Part shown: piece by piece, positions 39,244 through 49,168 of the stretch | Layout of the letters: the number at the start of each line of letters is the position of its first letter | Position numbering within the stretch: the stretch's first letter is position 1 | Source: Pseudomonadota bacterium | GTDB taxonomy: Bacteria > Desulfobacterota > Binatia > Binatales > Binataceae | DNA: 64,000 nt | Assembly: GCA_021324885.1 (NCBI GenBank) | Contig: JAJPIF010000002.1 | Span: forward strand, 62,001-126,000 | Direction of reading: 5' to 3' | Notes under the pieces: model-generated | The model's database searches: none | Seen by the model: only the letters and a program-made list of their open reading frames with translations | What the model was told of the DNA's origin: nothing | Translations under genes and position numbers: made by a program

Positions 39244-40740
39244 CTACGGACGCAGCGAGGCGGTGGTGGCAAGCGGAGGTTTGCTCAAGGCGGAGGCGAA
39301 AGCGCTGGTTGATGCGTTCATGTAGGGTTGGGGATAGACACCGATAGCGATCGTCGCGATTACCGCGATCGCGATAGCGGCGATCAGTGCCGGACGTGAG
39401 CTAAGAGCAACCACCTCGGCGCCGCCTTCATCCGTGTACATCGCGACCACCGGCCGCAGGTAATAATAGGCGGACACCACGCTGTTGACTACCGCAATAA
39501 CCACCAGTGCCACGTAGCCCTGATTCAGAGCGGCCGAGAAGACCGAGAACTTGCCGACAAATCCCGCTAGAGGCGGAATCCCGGTTAGCGAAAACAGCAT
39601 AATCGCCATCGCGGCCGCCAAAGCCGGCTCGCGCGTGCCCAGTCCGCGCAGGTCGGAAATCAACTCGTGCGGATGTCCGCGGCGGCTCAGCGCGATAATC
39701 ACGGCGAAGGCGCCGAGGTTGGTGAACGCGTAACCGAGCAGGTAGTACAAGACCGCCGCTCCGGCGATCGAGGTACCGGCCGTCATCGCGACCAGGATAT
39801 AGCCGGCATGCGCTATCGCCGAGTAAGCCAGCATCCGCTTCAAATTGGTCTGCATCAGCGCGACGATATTGCCCGTGGTCATCGTCAGGACCGCCAGGAC
39901 CCACAAAACCATCGACCAGTCCGTCTGCACGCCAAGCAGATGGACCAGGAAAACCCGCACGAAGGCGGCGAAGGCGGCCAGCTTGACGCCCACGGCCATA
40001 AAAGCGGTTATGGAGGTCGGCGCGCCTTCGTAAACGTCGGGCGTCCACATATGAAACGGCACCGCGGCGATCTTGAAGCCAAATCCGATCAGCAGCATCC
40101 CAACTCCGATCAGCAGCATCGGAGCGGGGACGCCCGTGGCCAGCGTGCTCAGCGCGTGCAGTTTGATCGTGCCGGTCGCGCCATAGATGAGCGCGATGCC
40201 ATAGAGCAGGAAACCGGTGGAAAACGCACCCAGCAGAAAGTATTTCAATGACGCTTCGTTGGAGCGCGGGCTGGTGCGGGCGAGACCGGCCAGGATGTAA
40301 ACGGAGATCGACATGGTTTCCAGCCCGATGAAAACGATAATCAGATCGCCCGCCGCCGCCATCAGCATCATTCCCGCCGTCGCAAACAGAACCAGTGAAT
40401 AATATTCCCCGCCGGGCAGACCTTCCTCGGCGACGTAGTCAAGCGACATCAGCACAATGATAGCGGCGGCGAACAGAATGGTCAGATAAAAAAAGGCCGT
40501 GTAACCGTCGGCGACCAGCGCGCCGCCGAAGCTGATCTGCTGATTGCCGGGGATCGCTAAAGCGGTACAAAAGGCGATCGCTATTGTCAGCAGCGAAAGC
40601 CATCCAAGTCCCTCGCTCTCGCGATCATCGACTTTTACCCCGGCCAGCAGGACGATTATCGCGCCCAAAGCGACGATCAAAAGCGGCACAATAGGCCGCC
40701 AGTCGAAAGTGATTGCAGCCAGACTAAAGGTGTTTGTCAT
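39244..40740 (-). CDS. nuoN: Complex I membrane subunit NuoN (cluster 2)
   Basis: Second NuoN, 498 residues. VPFHMWTPDVYEGAPT, LKRMLAYSAIAHAGYIL and FIGLETMSISVYILAGL are present. It differs from the 27672 copy in length and sequence, so it is an old paralogue. It overlaps nuoM2 by four bases and ends the second cluster. Confidence 0.95.
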   Translation of the reverse strand: MTNTFSLAAITFDWRPIVPLLIVALGAIIVLLAGVKVDDRESEGLGWLSLLTIAIAFCTALAIPGNQQISFGGALVADGYTAFFYLTILFAAAIIVLMSLDYVAEEGLPGGEYYSLVLFATAGMMLMAAAGDLIIVFIGLETMSISVYILAGLARTSPRSNEASLKYFLLGAFSTGFLLYGIALIYGATGTIKLHALSTLATGVPAPMLLIGVGMLLIGFGFKIAAVPFHMWTPDVYEGAPTSITAFMAVGVKLAAFAAFVRVFLVHLLGVQTDWSMVLWVLAVLTMTTGNIVALMQTNLKRMLAYSAIAHAGYILVAMTAGTSIAGAAVLYYLLGYAFTNLGAFAVIIALSRRGHPHELISDLRGLGTREPALAAAMAIMLFSLTGIPPLAGFVGKFSVFSAALNQGYVALVVIAVVNSVVSAYYYLRPVVAMYTDEGGAEVVALSSRPALIAAIAIAVIATIAIGVYPQPYMNASTSAFASALSKPPLATTASLRP

Positions 40741-42287
40741 CGGGACCTGTCAGCCTTGGTTAATTCCGCCACGACCGCCGAGGTTGCGGAAGGCGAATCG
40801 ATACGTGCGATGTGCGTATGCGTGCGCTGCACCAGCGCCAGCACGGAAGGCTCCATCCGGTTGAGCAGCGGCCCGGGATAAAAGCCCATGAAAAACATCA
40901 GGCCGAGCAACGGAACCATTACCGCGATCTCGCGCAACGAGAGATCCGGCAGCGCCTTATTAACGTCCTTGGTGATCGGGCCGAACATCACGCGCTCATA
41001 GGCATAAAAGAGATACAGCGCCCCCAGGATCAATCCGCTGACCGCGAACAGGGCGGCCAGCCAGGTGTGCAGGTAAGCGCCCAGCAGAATCAGGAATTCG
41101 CCGACGAAGCCGTTCAAACCAGGCAGCCCGACTGACGACAACATCACGACCATAAAGATTCCGGCATAGATCGGAATGCTTTGCCACAACCCGCCAAATT
41201 CCGAAATTTCGCGCGTATGACGGCGCAGGTAGAGCATCCCGACCAGCAGGAATAAGCTGCCTGTCGAGATTCCGTGATTGAGCATCTGGTAGATCGCGCC
41301 TTCCACACCTTGCGGATTGAGAGCGAAGATTCCCAGCACCACGAAGCCCAGATGGCTGACCGAGGAATATGCGACCAGGCGCTTCAGGTCGGGCTGAACC
41401 AGGGCCAGCAGCGCGCCAAACACGATGCCGACCACCGCCAGGGCCATGAAGATGGGCGCCGCCTCCCTGGCGACATCGGGGAACAAGGGAATAGCGAAGC
41501 GCAGGAACCCGTAGGTCCCCATCTTCAACATCACGCCGGCCAGGATCACGGAGCCCGCCGTCGGCGCTTCGGTGTGGGCGTCGGGCAACCAGGTGTGAAA
41601 CGGCCACATCGGCACCTTGATGGCAAAGGCCAGGGCGAAACCGGCAAACAGCCAGCGCGCCTCGTTCATCGTGAGCGGCACCGACATCAGGTCGGGCAAA
41701 TCGAAGGTCAGATGGCCCAACGCGGTGCGCGCCCTGAAGACCAGGTACAGGATCGCGACCAGCATCAACAGCGATCCGAGCATCGTATACAGGATGAACT
41801 TGAACGCGGCGTAGATTTTGCGCCCGTGGCCCCAGATGCCGATCAGGAAGTACATCGGAATCAGCATCACTTCCCAGAACACGTAAAAGAGGAAGAGATC
41901 GATGGAAACCAGCGTTCCCAGAAGTCCGGTTTCCAGCACCAGCATGAAGAAACAGAACTCACGAACGCGAAACCCGATATCGCCGCCGCCGGAATACAGC
42001 AGCGAAAGTGCAATCAGAATCGTGGTGAGCAGCACCAGGAATAAACTGATGCCGTCCAGACCCATGTGATAGGAAATCCCAAACTGCGGAATCCAATCAT
42101 AGCGCTCGACGAACTGATAGGACGCCTGCTGCGGATCAAAGGCGGCGAACAGGTAGAAGCTTATCGCCAGCGGGATTAGCGAGAAGATAAACGCGGATCG
42201 CCATGCCGCGCGTTCATCGCTTTGCAGTGTTACGAAACCCGCCCCGAGCAGGGGCAGGAATACCAGCGCCGTCAACCAGCCGCTCAT
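40737..42287 (-). CDS. nuoM: Complex I membrane subunit NuoM (cluster 2)
   Basis: 516-residue antiporter-like subunit. WPFHTWLPDAHTEAPTAGS, GVMLKMGTYGFLR, KRLVAYSSVSHLGFVVLG and FYVFWEVMLIPMYFLIGIWG mark it. It overlaps nuoL2 by one base and nuoN2 by four bases, giving a tightly coupled set. Confidence 0.95.
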   Translation of the reverse strand: MSGWLTALVFLPLLGAGFVTLQSDERAAWRSAFIFSLIPLAISFYLFAAFDPQQASYQFVERYDWIPQFGISYHMGLDGISLFLVLLTTILIALSLLYSGGGDIGFRVREFCFFMLVLETGLLGTLVSIDLFLFYVFWEVMLIPMYFLIGIWGHGRKIYAAFKFILYTMLGSLLMLVAILYLVFRARTALGHLTFDLPDLMSVPLTMNEARWLFAGFALAFAIKVPMWPFHTWLPDAHTEAPTAGSVILAGVMLKMGTYGFLRFAIPLFPDVAREAAPIFMALAVVGIVFGALLALVQPDLKRLVAYSSVSHLGFVVLGIFALNPQGVEGAIYQMLNHGISTGSLFLLVGMLYLRRHTREISEFGGLWQSIPIYAGIFMVVMLSSVGLPGLNGFVGEFLILLGAYLHTWLAALFAVSGLILGALYLFYAYERVMFGPITKDVNKALPDLSLREIAVMVPLLGLMFFMGFYPGPLLNRMEPSVLALVQRTHTHIARIDSPSATSAVVAELTKADRSR

Positions 42288-44206
42288 CAGCGCATCACCA
42301 GGTATAGGTAAAAGGCCGCAATTCCCACAGCACCGATCAGGTAAATCAGCGCGTAATGCTGCACATTGCCAGTCTCGAACCGCCGAACAGCGTCGCCGCT
42401 CGCCTCCACGGTCGTTCCGGTGCCGTTCACGAGTCCGTCAATCGTGTAATAGTCAAGTCCCTTGAACAGCACGTATTGCGCGATAAAAAAGAGCGGCCTG
42501 GAAACCAACGCATCGTAGATCTGATCGATGTAGTACTTTTCCAGCAGCAGCTGATAAATCGCTTTGGCACGCCACGCCAGGTAGGTCGGCAGTCCCGGGT
42601 AACGGATATAGAAAATGTACGCGATAAGCGCGCCGGTCAGCGAAACCGCAAGGCTCAGGATACTCAGTCCCAGGTCGCTGGCTTCAAGCGCCGGCTTGAA
42701 GATCCCCACCGAGCCTGACAGGAAGCGCGAGAAAGAGCCACCCCACAGCCAGCCTTCCGGCAGCTGCACCCAGCCGCCGATTACACATAGCAGGGCTAGC
42801 GCCATGAGGGGCAATGTCATCACCGGCGGCGACTCATGCAGATGGTGGGCGCGCTCGGGTTCCACCCGCGATTCGCCATGGAAGGTCATGAACATCAGCC
42901 GGAACATGTAAAGACCGGTAAACCCCGCCGTTATCAGTCCCAACAGCCACAATCCGAAATGACCAGAGGTATAGGCTCCGGACAAAATCATGTCTTTTGA
43001 AAAGAACCCGGCAAATGGAGGCACTGCGGCGATCGCCAGGGTAGCGATCCACATCGTGGTGCAGGTGATCGGCATCTTACTGGCCAGGCCGCCCATCTTG
43101 TTCATGTCCTGCTCACCGCCCATGCCGTGAATCACCGAACCGGCGCACAGGAAGAGCAGCGACTTGAAAAACGCGTGCGTCATCAGATGGAAAATGCCGG
43201 CGGAAAACGCCCCGACGCCAACGGCGAGGAACATGTAGCCGAGCTGGCTGATAGTCGAATAGGCAAGTACGCGCTTGATATCGGGCTGGGTGATTGCGAT
43301 AGTCGCAGCGAAAATACAGGTTATTGTTCCCACCGTCGCCACCAGCTCCATCGCATCGGGGCTCAACAGGTAGAGGAAATTCAGCCGCGCAACCATGTAA
43401 ACGCCGGCTGTGACCATGGTGGCGGCATGGATCAGCGCGCTGACCGGCGTCGGACCCACCATCGCGTCAGGAAGCCAGATATAGAGCGGAATCTGCGCCG
43501 ACTTGCCGGTCGCCCCGATGAACAGCAGCACGCAAATCATGGTCGCCGTAGCCGGCCCGAACCAGGCGATGTGCTGCCGCAGTTCGACGAAATTGAGCGT
43601 CCACAGTCCGTGCGTGGCTCCCACCCAGACCGTGGTGAGGATGCCGAGGATGAAAGCGGCATCGCCCACGCGGTTGACGATGAACGCCTTGCGGCCGTTG
43701 TAAGCATACTCAGGATTGGTGTACCAGAACGCGATCAACAGGTAGGAGCAAAGCCCCACGCCCTCCCAGCCGACGAACATCAGGAGCAAATTGTCCGCCA
43801 AAACCAGCGTGAGCATCGAGAGAACGAACAGGTTCATGTAAGTAAAAAAACGGGCGTAATCTCCGTCCTCGGCCATGTAGCCGCTGGAATAGATGTGAAT
43901 CAGCATACCGACGCCCGACACCACCAGGACCATCACGGCGGTCAGCGCGTCAAAGCGCAGCGCGACGTCAACCTTGAAGGCGCCAGCTTCGATCCACGGC
44001 CACAACGTGGAGGTGAGCGCGCCGCCGGTAGGCAATCCCAGCAGCCGACCAAAAGCGACGGCGCCGACCACAAAAGCGGCCCCGATTACGCCGGCTCCCA
44101 CGATGCCGACAGTGGTGCGTCCCGCGCGCTGCCCCACAAACAGGTTGAAGACCACGCCGATCGCGGGAAACAGCAGGATTAAGCCAAGGGGGAAATGTTC
44201 CGCCAT
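42287..44206 (-). CDS. nuoL: Complex I membrane subunit NuoL (cluster 2)
   Basis: 639-residue NuoL paralogue. Seen: LMFVGWEGVGLCSYLLIAFW, IPLYIWLPDAMVGPTPVSA and QPDIKRVLAYSTISQLGYMF. It is shorter than cluster 1 NuoL; the difference lies mainly in the C-terminal region around the lateral helix and its flanking loops. Confidence 0.95.
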   Translation of the reverse strand: MAEHFPLGLILLFPAIGVVFNLFVGQRAGRTTVGIVGAGVIGAAFVVGAVAFGRLLGLPTGGALTSTLWPWIEAGAFKVDVALRFDALTAVMVLVVSGVGMLIHIYSSGYMAEDGDYARFFTYMNLFVLSMLTLVLADNLLLMFVGWEGVGLCSYLLIAFWYTNPEYAYNGRKAFIVNRVGDAAFILGILTTVWVGATHGLWTLNFVELRQHIAWFGPATATMICVLLFIGATGKSAQIPLYIWLPDAMVGPTPVSALIHAATMVTAGVYMVARLNFLYLLSPDAMELVATVGTITCIFAATIAITQPDIKRVLAYSTISQLGYMFLAVGVGAFSAGIFHLMTHAFFKSLLFLCAGSVIHGMGGEQDMNKMGGLASKMPITCTTMWIATLAIAAVPPFAGFFSKDMILSGAYTSGHFGLWLLGLITAGFTGLYMFRLMFMTFHGESRVEPERAHHLHESPPVMTLPLMALALLCVIGGWVQLPEGWLWGGSFSRFLSGSVGIFKPALEASDLGLSILSLAVSLTGALIAYIFYIRYPGLPTYLAWRAKAIYQLLLEKYYIDQIYDALVSRPLFFIAQYVLFKGLDYYTIDGLVNGTGTTVEASGDAVRRFETGNVQHYALIYLIGAVGIAAFYLYLVMR

Positions 44207-44210
44207 CGCG

Positions 44211-44513
44211 TTACCACCGCATAAGGTTGATTTCGTCGGCGTTGACCGTGGCGCGGTTGCGGAAAGTGGCCAGGATGATTCCGAGCCCGACTGCCGCTTC
44301 GGCGGCCGCCACGGTCATTACGAAAAACACGATCGATTGCCCGTCAACCGAACCCCAGGCCCGGCTGAGGGAAACGAAAGCGAGATTGACGGCATTGAGC
44401 ATCAACTCGATCGACATGAAGATGATGAGCACGTTGCGCCGGAGCAAAACTCCCGACACCCCGATACAGAAAAGGACCGCGCTTAGAATCATGTAATAGC
44501 TTGGCGGAGCCAT
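44211..44513 (-). CDS. nuoK: Complex I membrane subunit NuoK (cluster 2)
   Basis: 100-residue Nuo[20 protein letters not shown] and [17 protein letters not shown] carry the conserved Glu residues. Its ATG overlaps the nuoJ2 stop by one base (TAATG), indicating coupled translation. Confidence 0.94.
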   Translation of the reverse strand: MAPPSYYMILSAVLFCIGVSGVLLRRNVLIIFMSIELMLNAVNLAFVSLSRAWGSVDGQSIVFFVMTVAAAEAAVGLGIILATFRNRATVNADEINLMRW

Positions 44514-45043
44514 TATGGAGTTCCTCCCGGGGCGCCCCCGCCGCCAGCTGTGGTACGCCGCGCCAATGCGACCCCGCCGATTACTCCCACCAGCAGGAGG
44601 ACCGAAGTCGCCTCAAACGCGATCAGATAATCGGTGAACAGGCTTTGCGCCAGGCGTCCGATCGAACCGAAATCCATCGCGACCGCCCGGTTTTGCGTGA
44701 TTGCCGGCGGGGGATGGACCACGAACAGGAGCAGTTCGGCGATCAGGGCCGCGCTGCCCAGCGAACCCAGGAATTTAAGCGCCAGATGCCCCGGTTCCAG
44801 CGGTTGCGATTGCAGGTTAAGCAACCAAATCACGAACAGAAACAGGACCATGATCGCGCCGGCGTACACGATCATCTGGAGAAATCCGACGGTGGCCGCA
44901 CCCAGCCCGATGAACAGCACCGCGATCACCACCAGCGTCATCACCAGCGACAGCAGGCTGTGCACCGGATGGCGCTGGAGAACGACACCGGCCGCTCCGA
45001 TGATTGCCAGCGCAGCAAGAAAGATAAACAGCCACAGAGGCAT
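44513..45043 (-). CDS. nuoJ: Complex I membrane subunit NuoJ (cluster 2)
   Basis: 176-residue membrane subunit. [20 protein letters not shown] and [16 protein letters not shown] are the characteristic segments. The ATG at 45043 lies two bases after the nuoH2 stop codon and has a GGGGAG site six bases upstream; a TTG at 45058 would overlap nuoH2 and is less likely. Confidence 0.93.
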   Translation of the reverse strand: MPLWLFIFLAALAIIGAAGVVLQRHPVHSLLSLVMTLVVIAVLFIGLGAATVGFLQMIVYAGAIMVLFLFVIWLLNLQSQPLEPGHLALKFLGSLGSAALIAELLLFVVHPPPAITQNRAVAMDFGSIGRLAQSLFTDYLIAFEATSVLLLVGVIGGVALARRTTAGGGGAPGGTP

Positions 45044-45044
45044 C

Positions 45045-46172
45045 CTAGACTCCCCCAAACACGATCACGCAGGCGGTGACGGCGACGTTGAGCAGGCCCA
45101 GCGGCAGCAACCCCTTCCACCCCAGCCGCATCAGTTGGTCATAGCGGAAACGCGGCAGGGTCCATCGCAGGAGTATTTGCAGCCAGCAGAAGGCCACCAC
45201 CTTGAGCGTGAAGGTGATGATTTGAATGATGGCTACGGCCAGGTTGGGCAAATGAAAGAACGCGCCGCCCGGCAGATGGAAACCGTCGGGATAAAGCCAG
45301 GGAAACTGCCATCCGCCGAAAAAAAAGGTCGTGACCAGCGCCGATACCAGTACGATTTCGGCGAAATCCACCAGCATGAATACGGCCTGCTTGCCACCCG
45401 AGTATTCGGTGAAATATCCGGCTATCAGTTCCGATTCGCCTTCAGGCAGGTCAAAGGGAACGCGCTTTGATTCCGCCATCCCGGCCGTCAGCAGCAGCAG
45501 GAAGGCCAGGGGCTGGACGAAAATTCCCCATCGCGGCAAAAAGCCAAACCATACCCCGCCCTGCTCGCGACACATCAACTGAAGGTCGAGCGTGCCGTAG
45601 GTCATCACCATCGAGACGATCGCCAGGCCCATCGCAAGTTCGTAGGAGATCATCTGGGCGGTGGCGCGAATTCCCCCCAGCAGGGCCCAGCGATTGTTGG
45701 AAGCCCATCCCCCTAGTGACACGCCGTAAACTCCCAGCCCGATCGTGGCCAGGATATAAAGGGCGGCGACGTTGAGGTTGGCGGCCTGTAAATTGATGGA
45801 ACGGTCGCCAATGATCAGGGTGTCGCCGAAGGGCACCACGGCGAACGTGATCAGCACCGGAAACATGGCCAAAAACGGAGCCAGGGCATGGAGGAATCGA
45901 TCGGCGCCGGCGGGCACGAAATCCTCCTTGGTGAACAGCTTGAGCGGGTCGGCCATCAGGGTGTTGACAAAGCCGAGATTGGGGAGGCCCAGGCGGCGTC
46001 CGACGCCGACAATCGCGGCGCGGTTGGCCCCGACGCGATCCTGGATCAGCGCGCTGCCCTTGCGCTCGAACCAGAGCAGAATCGCCGACAGGTTCAGCAC
46101 CATCAGCAGGACGATGATCGCTTTTATAGCGCCGATAATCAGTTCAGCTAACACGGCGCGCCAGCTCGTCAA
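45045..46172 (-). CDS. nuoH: Complex I membrane subunit NuoH (cluster 2)
   Basis: NuoH paralogue of about 375 residues with RVPFDLPEGESELIAGYFTE and the ERKGSALIQDRVGANRA N-terminal loop. This subunit normally contacts the quinone-reducing subunits B and D, which cluster 2 does not encode. The start is uncertain: TTG at 46172 overlaps nuoE by 29 bases, and a GTG at 46154 (369 residues) is an alternative; neither has a clear ribosome binding site. Internal loop GRRLGLPNLGF looks like an insertion relative to cluster 1. Confidence 0.93.
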   Translation of the reverse strand: MTSWRAVLAELIIGAIKAIIVLLMVLNLSAILLWFERKGSALIQDRVGANRAAIVGVGRRLGLPNLGFVNTLMADPLKLFTKEDFVPAGADRFLHALAPFLAMFPVLITFAVVPFGDTLIIGDRSINLQAANLNVAALYILATIGLGVYGVSLGGWASNNRWALLGGIRATAQMISYELAMGLAIVSMVMTYGTLDLQLMCREQGGVWFGFLPRWGIFVQPLAFLLLLTAGMAESKRVPFDLPEGESELIAGYFTEYSGGKQAVFMLVDFAEIVLVSALVTTFFFGGWQFPWLYPDGFHLPGGAFFHLPNLAVAIIQIITFTLKVVAFCWLQILLRWTLPRFRYDQLMRLGWKGLLPLGLLNVAVTACVIVFGGV

Positions 46173-46644
46173 CCAGGTTGGTGACCGATTCAGGAGTCAG
46201 GTTTTCGTAAAAGCGTTCGTGATTGAGCTGGAGCATCGGAGCGGTGCCGCAGGAGGCCAGGCATTCGACCTCGGTAAGTGAAAATTTGCCGTCAGCGGTG
46301 GTTTCGCCGGGCTCAATTCCCAGCTTGCGGCTGAGGCAATCGAGGATTTGCTCGGCGCCCCGCAGGCGGCAGGGCAGATTGGCGCAAACCTCAAGATGCC
46401 AGCGGCCCATCGGCTTGCGGTAGAACATTGTATAGAACGAAACCACAGCCCGTACATGCGCGGCCGGCAGTTCCATGAGCCGGGCGACGTAGTCCTCGAC
46501 CTCCTCGCTGATCCAGCCGAACTCGCGCTGCGCCATCCACAAGGTCGGCAGCAGGGCGGCCTGACGCGTGGGGTAGCGGCCGAGCACCTCGCGATACTCT
46601 TTGAGCGTGGCTTGGGAGAACTCGATCGGTTTTTGGTCTGCCAT
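46144..46644 (-). CDS. nuoE: Complex I 2Fe-2S subunit NuoE (cluster 2, without F or G)
   Basis: 24-kDa-type subunit, 166 residues. The 2Fe-2S ligands are intact: C-ANLP-C (Cys87, Cys92) and C-LAS-C (Cys128, Cys132). RYPTRQAALLPTLWMAQREFG and VVSFYTMFYRKPMGR are typical. NuoE normally works with NuoF (NADH, FMN) and NuoG, but neither is encoded here or elsewhere in the window. The frame extends to 46770, but MADQKPIEF at 46644 gives a normal length. First gene of cluster 2; divergent from rsmD with about 210 bases between them. Confidence 0.93.
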   Translation of the reverse strand: MADQKPIEFSQATLKEYREVLGRYPTRQAALLPTLWMAQREFGWISEEVEDYVARLMELPAAHVRAVVSFYTMFYRKPMGRWHLEVCANLPCRLRGAEQILDCLSRKLGIEPGETTADGKFSLTEVECLASCGTAPMLQLNHERFYENLTPESVTNLVDELARRVS

Positions 46645-46855
46645 TTTCCCGTCAGCGTAATGCAGCGCCTTATCCGTGGATAGCGCCGCTTGCAAAAATC
46701 TTATGACACCTAGCCAAAAGCTCCGTTCCCCGCAAGTATTCCGCCGCGACTCATCCGGCACAAGTACCATCGTCGAGCACGCAATCGACCGGGACCGCCC
46801 CCAGGCGAAACGCCCATTTGGCTGCGTTGATGCAAGCAGTTAGATTTATAGCCAG

Positions 46856-47428
46856 ATGCGAGTTATCGCCGGAGATGCGCGCGGGCACAAACTCGGGGCA
46901 CCGCGCGGCTTGGCCACCCGCCCTACTCTGGCACGGGTGCGGGAGTCGATGTTTTCACGGCTCAGCGTGCGCCTTGATCTTCAGGGTCTGCGCGTACTGG
47001 ATCTGTTCGCAGGCACCGGCGCGCTGGGGATCGAGGCGCTGTCGCGCGGGGCCGGACATGTCACCTTCGTCGATTCAGCGCGCGCGGCGATCAAAGCGCT
47101 GCGCCGCAACCTTGACGCGCTGGGGTTTTCCGGCCGTGCCCGGGTAATCCGTGGCGACGTGATCCGGACAATCCAGGCGCTCGGCGCTGAGCACGAACGC
47201 TTCGGCCTGGTGCTGCTCGATCCGCCCTATCGCAAGGGCTGGGGCGATATTGTGTTGACCCGCTTGATGGAATTCGATCTATTGTCTGACGGAGCGTGGG
47301 CGGCAACTGAGGTTTCGCGTCTGGAGGCGGTGCCGGCTTCCCTGCCCGGTTTGCAGCGGCTAAGCCTGGCCACGCTCGGCGACCATCAAATCGCCCTTTA
47401 CCGGCGCCAGAGCGGAGAGGCTGCGTAA
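46856..47428 (+). CDS. rsmD: 16S rRNA (guanine-966-N2)-methyltransferase RsmD (190 aa)
   Basis: SAM-dependent methyltransferase that modifies G966 of 16S rRNA. The opening MRVIAGDARGHKLGAPRG is the family start, VLDLFAGTGALGIEALSRGA is the SAM-binding motif and LLDPPY the catalytic motif. Its stop overlaps the coaD start by one base (TAATG). The pair rsmD-coaD is common in bacteria. Confidence 0.96.
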   Translation: MRVIAGDARGHKLGAPRGLATRPTLARVRESMFSRLSVRLDLQGLRVLDLFAGTGALGIEALSRGAGHVTFVDSARAAIKALRRNLDALGFSGRARVIRGDVIRTIQALGAEHERFGLVLLDPPYRKGWGDIVLTRLMEFDLLSDGAWAATEVSRLEAVPASLPGLQRLSLATLGDHQIALYRRQSGEAA

Positions 47429-47940
47429 TGAACAAGAGCAAGGAGAGCGCGCACCGCTGTGCGGTTTACCCCGGAACCTTCGACCCGATTCACAACGGGC
47501 ACATCGACATTATCCGCCGATGCGTGGAGATTTTCGACGAAGTCATCGTGGCGGTGGCCTATAATCCGCACAAGGATAACGCGTTGTTCACGCCCGATGA
47601 GCGCGTGGCGCTGATTCGCGAATCGATCCGCGATCTTGAACCGCGCGCGCGGGTCGACAAGTTCAGCGGCCTGTCGGTCGAATACGCCGAGCGCATTGGC
47701 GCCAAGGTGATCATCCGCAGTCTGCGCGCGGTCACCGATTTCGAGTACGAACTGGGCATGACGCACATGAACAAGTACATGAAGCCCAACGTAGAGACGA
47801 TTTTCCTGTTCGCCAATCCGGCGCTGTTCTTCTCCGCCTCACACCTGATCAAGGAAGTCGCCGCCTACGGCCAGCGGCTGCCCGCGCTGGTGCCGGCCCC
47901 CGTGATGCAGCGGCTGCGCGAAAAGTTCAAACTGGACTGA
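47428..47940 (+). CDS. coaD: Pantetheine-phosphate adenylyltransferase (170 aa)
   Basis: CoA biosynthesis enzyme that adenylylates 4'-phosphopantetheine. The HIGH-type motif appears as YPGTFDPIHNGHIDIIRR (residues 12-29), followed by VAYNPHKDNALFT and the ISS-type loop ANPALFFSASHLIKEVAAYG. Slightly longer than the usual 160 at its N-terminus. Followed after 19 bp by an aminotransferase gene, an order I recall from deltaproteobacteria. Confidence 0.96.
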   Translation: MNKSKESAHRCAVYPGTFDPIHNGHIDIIRRCVEIFDEVIVAVAYNPHKDNALFTPDERVALIRESIRDLEPRARVDKFSGLSVEYAERIGAKVIIRSLRAVTDFEYELGMTHMNKYMKPNVETIFLFANPALFFSASHLIKEVAAYGQRLPALVPAPVMQRLREKFKLD

Positions 47941-47959
47941 GCGCCATTAAGGAATCCCG

Positions 47960-49162
47960 ATGCTCAAGCTCAATCGTAGAGTCGCCGCGCTGCGCCCGTC
48001 CGCGACGATGGCCGCCGAGGCACGCGCCACGGAATTGAAGGAAGCCGGCGCCGACGTGATATCGCTGGCCGCGGGGGAGCCCGATTTCGACACCCCGGAG
48101 CGAATCAAGGAGGCGGCGCGCCGGGCGTTGGCCGCGGGACAGACCAAGTACACCGCAGCGAGCGGCACCACCGCGCTCAAACAGGCCATCTGTTACAAAC
48201 TCAAGCGTGATAACGGACTGGAATACGAAGCGGCGGAGGTGATGGCTTCGGCGGGCGGCAAGCAGGGCGCCTTCAACGTCATTGCAACGCTGTTCGACGA
48301 AGGCGACGAAGTCATCATACCCACCCCGGCATGGGTCAGCTTTGCCGAGATGGTGCGGCTGTCCGGCGCGCAGCCCAAACTGGTACGCGCGTCCCAGGAT
48401 CACGGCTTTCGCCTGAGCGCGGCGCAACTACGCTCGGCTATCAGCGCCAGAACGCGCGGCATTATAATCAATTCGCCCTGCAATCCGACCGGAGCGGTCT
48501 ATCGCGAGGAGCATCTGCGGGAGTTAAGCCGCGTGCTCGCCGAGTCGGGAATCTGGGTGCTGTGCGACGACGTCTATGAGCACATGACCTACGGCGGCAG
48601 CGCGCCCCATCTGTTCCGCATCGAACCTCGGCTTCGCTATCACGGCATCGTGCTTAACTCGCTATCGAAGACTTATGCAATGACCGGATGGCGGGTGGGA
48701 ATTGTGGCGGGACCGCGCGAGGTGATCCAGGCGGTCGCGCGGTTGCAGGGACAGAACAGCGGGAATCCCAACTCGATAGCCCAGGCGGCGGCGGTGGAGG
48801 CGCTGAAAGGACCGCAGGACGAAGTCGCCACGATGGTCGCGGAGTTCCACAAGCGGCGCGACTACGTGGTCGAGCGCGTGCGCGCGCTGCCCGGCTTCAG
48901 TCTGCCCAACCTGCCCGAGGGCGCGTTTTATGCCTTCCCCGAAGTAAGTCCGCTGCTGAGCGTCAAATGGAAGGGGGCGCCGATCGGGGACGGCGACGGG
49001 CTGGCGCGGATACTGCTGGACGAGGCGCAGGTCGCGTTGGTGGGGGGAAACGATTTCGGCGCGCCCGAGCATGTGCGTATCTCGTATGCAACTTCGATGG
49101 CGAACCTGCAAAAGGCATTCGACCGGATCGAAGGCGTGGCGCGCCGGATTCTGGAAGGGTAG
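47960..49162 (+). CDS. PLP-dependent class I/II aminotransferase, aspartate-type (400 aa)
   Basis: Fold-type I aminotransferase of the AspAT Ib group. Seen: DVISLAAGEPDFDTPERI, NSPCNPTGAVY (substrate binding), LCDDVYEHMTY, and the PLP lysine Lys237 in NSLSKTYAMTGWRVG. The C-terminus EHVRISYATSM carries the carboxylate-binding Arg. It probably makes aspartate or a related amino acid from its 2-oxoacid. Cotranscribed with rsmD and coaD. Confidence 0.93.
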   Translation: MLKLNRRVAALRPSATMAAEARATELKEAGADVISLAAGEPDFDTPERIKEAARRALAAGQTKYTAASGTTALKQAICYKLKRDNGLEYEAAEVMASAGGKQGAFNVIATLFDEGDEVIIPTPAWVSFAEMVRLSGAQPKLVRASQDHGFRLSAAQLRSAISARTRGIIINSPCNPTGAVYREEHLRELSRVLAESGIWVLCDDVYEHMTYGGSAPHLFRIEPRLRYHGIVLNSLSKTYAMTGWRVGIVAGPREVIQAVARLQGQNSGNPNSIAQAAAVEALKGPQDEVATMVAEFHKRRDYVVERVRALPGFSLPNLPEGAFYAFPEVSPLLSVKWKGAPIGDGDGLARILLDEAQVALVGGNDFGAPEHVRISYATSMANLQKAFDRIEGVARRILEG

Positions 49163-49168
49163 CCGGGC

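Noticed and set aside
43127-44182. A long plus-strand frame opposite nuoL of cluster 2
   Set aside because: Same reason: composition typical of an antisense shadow, no recognisable motif, no ribosome binding site.
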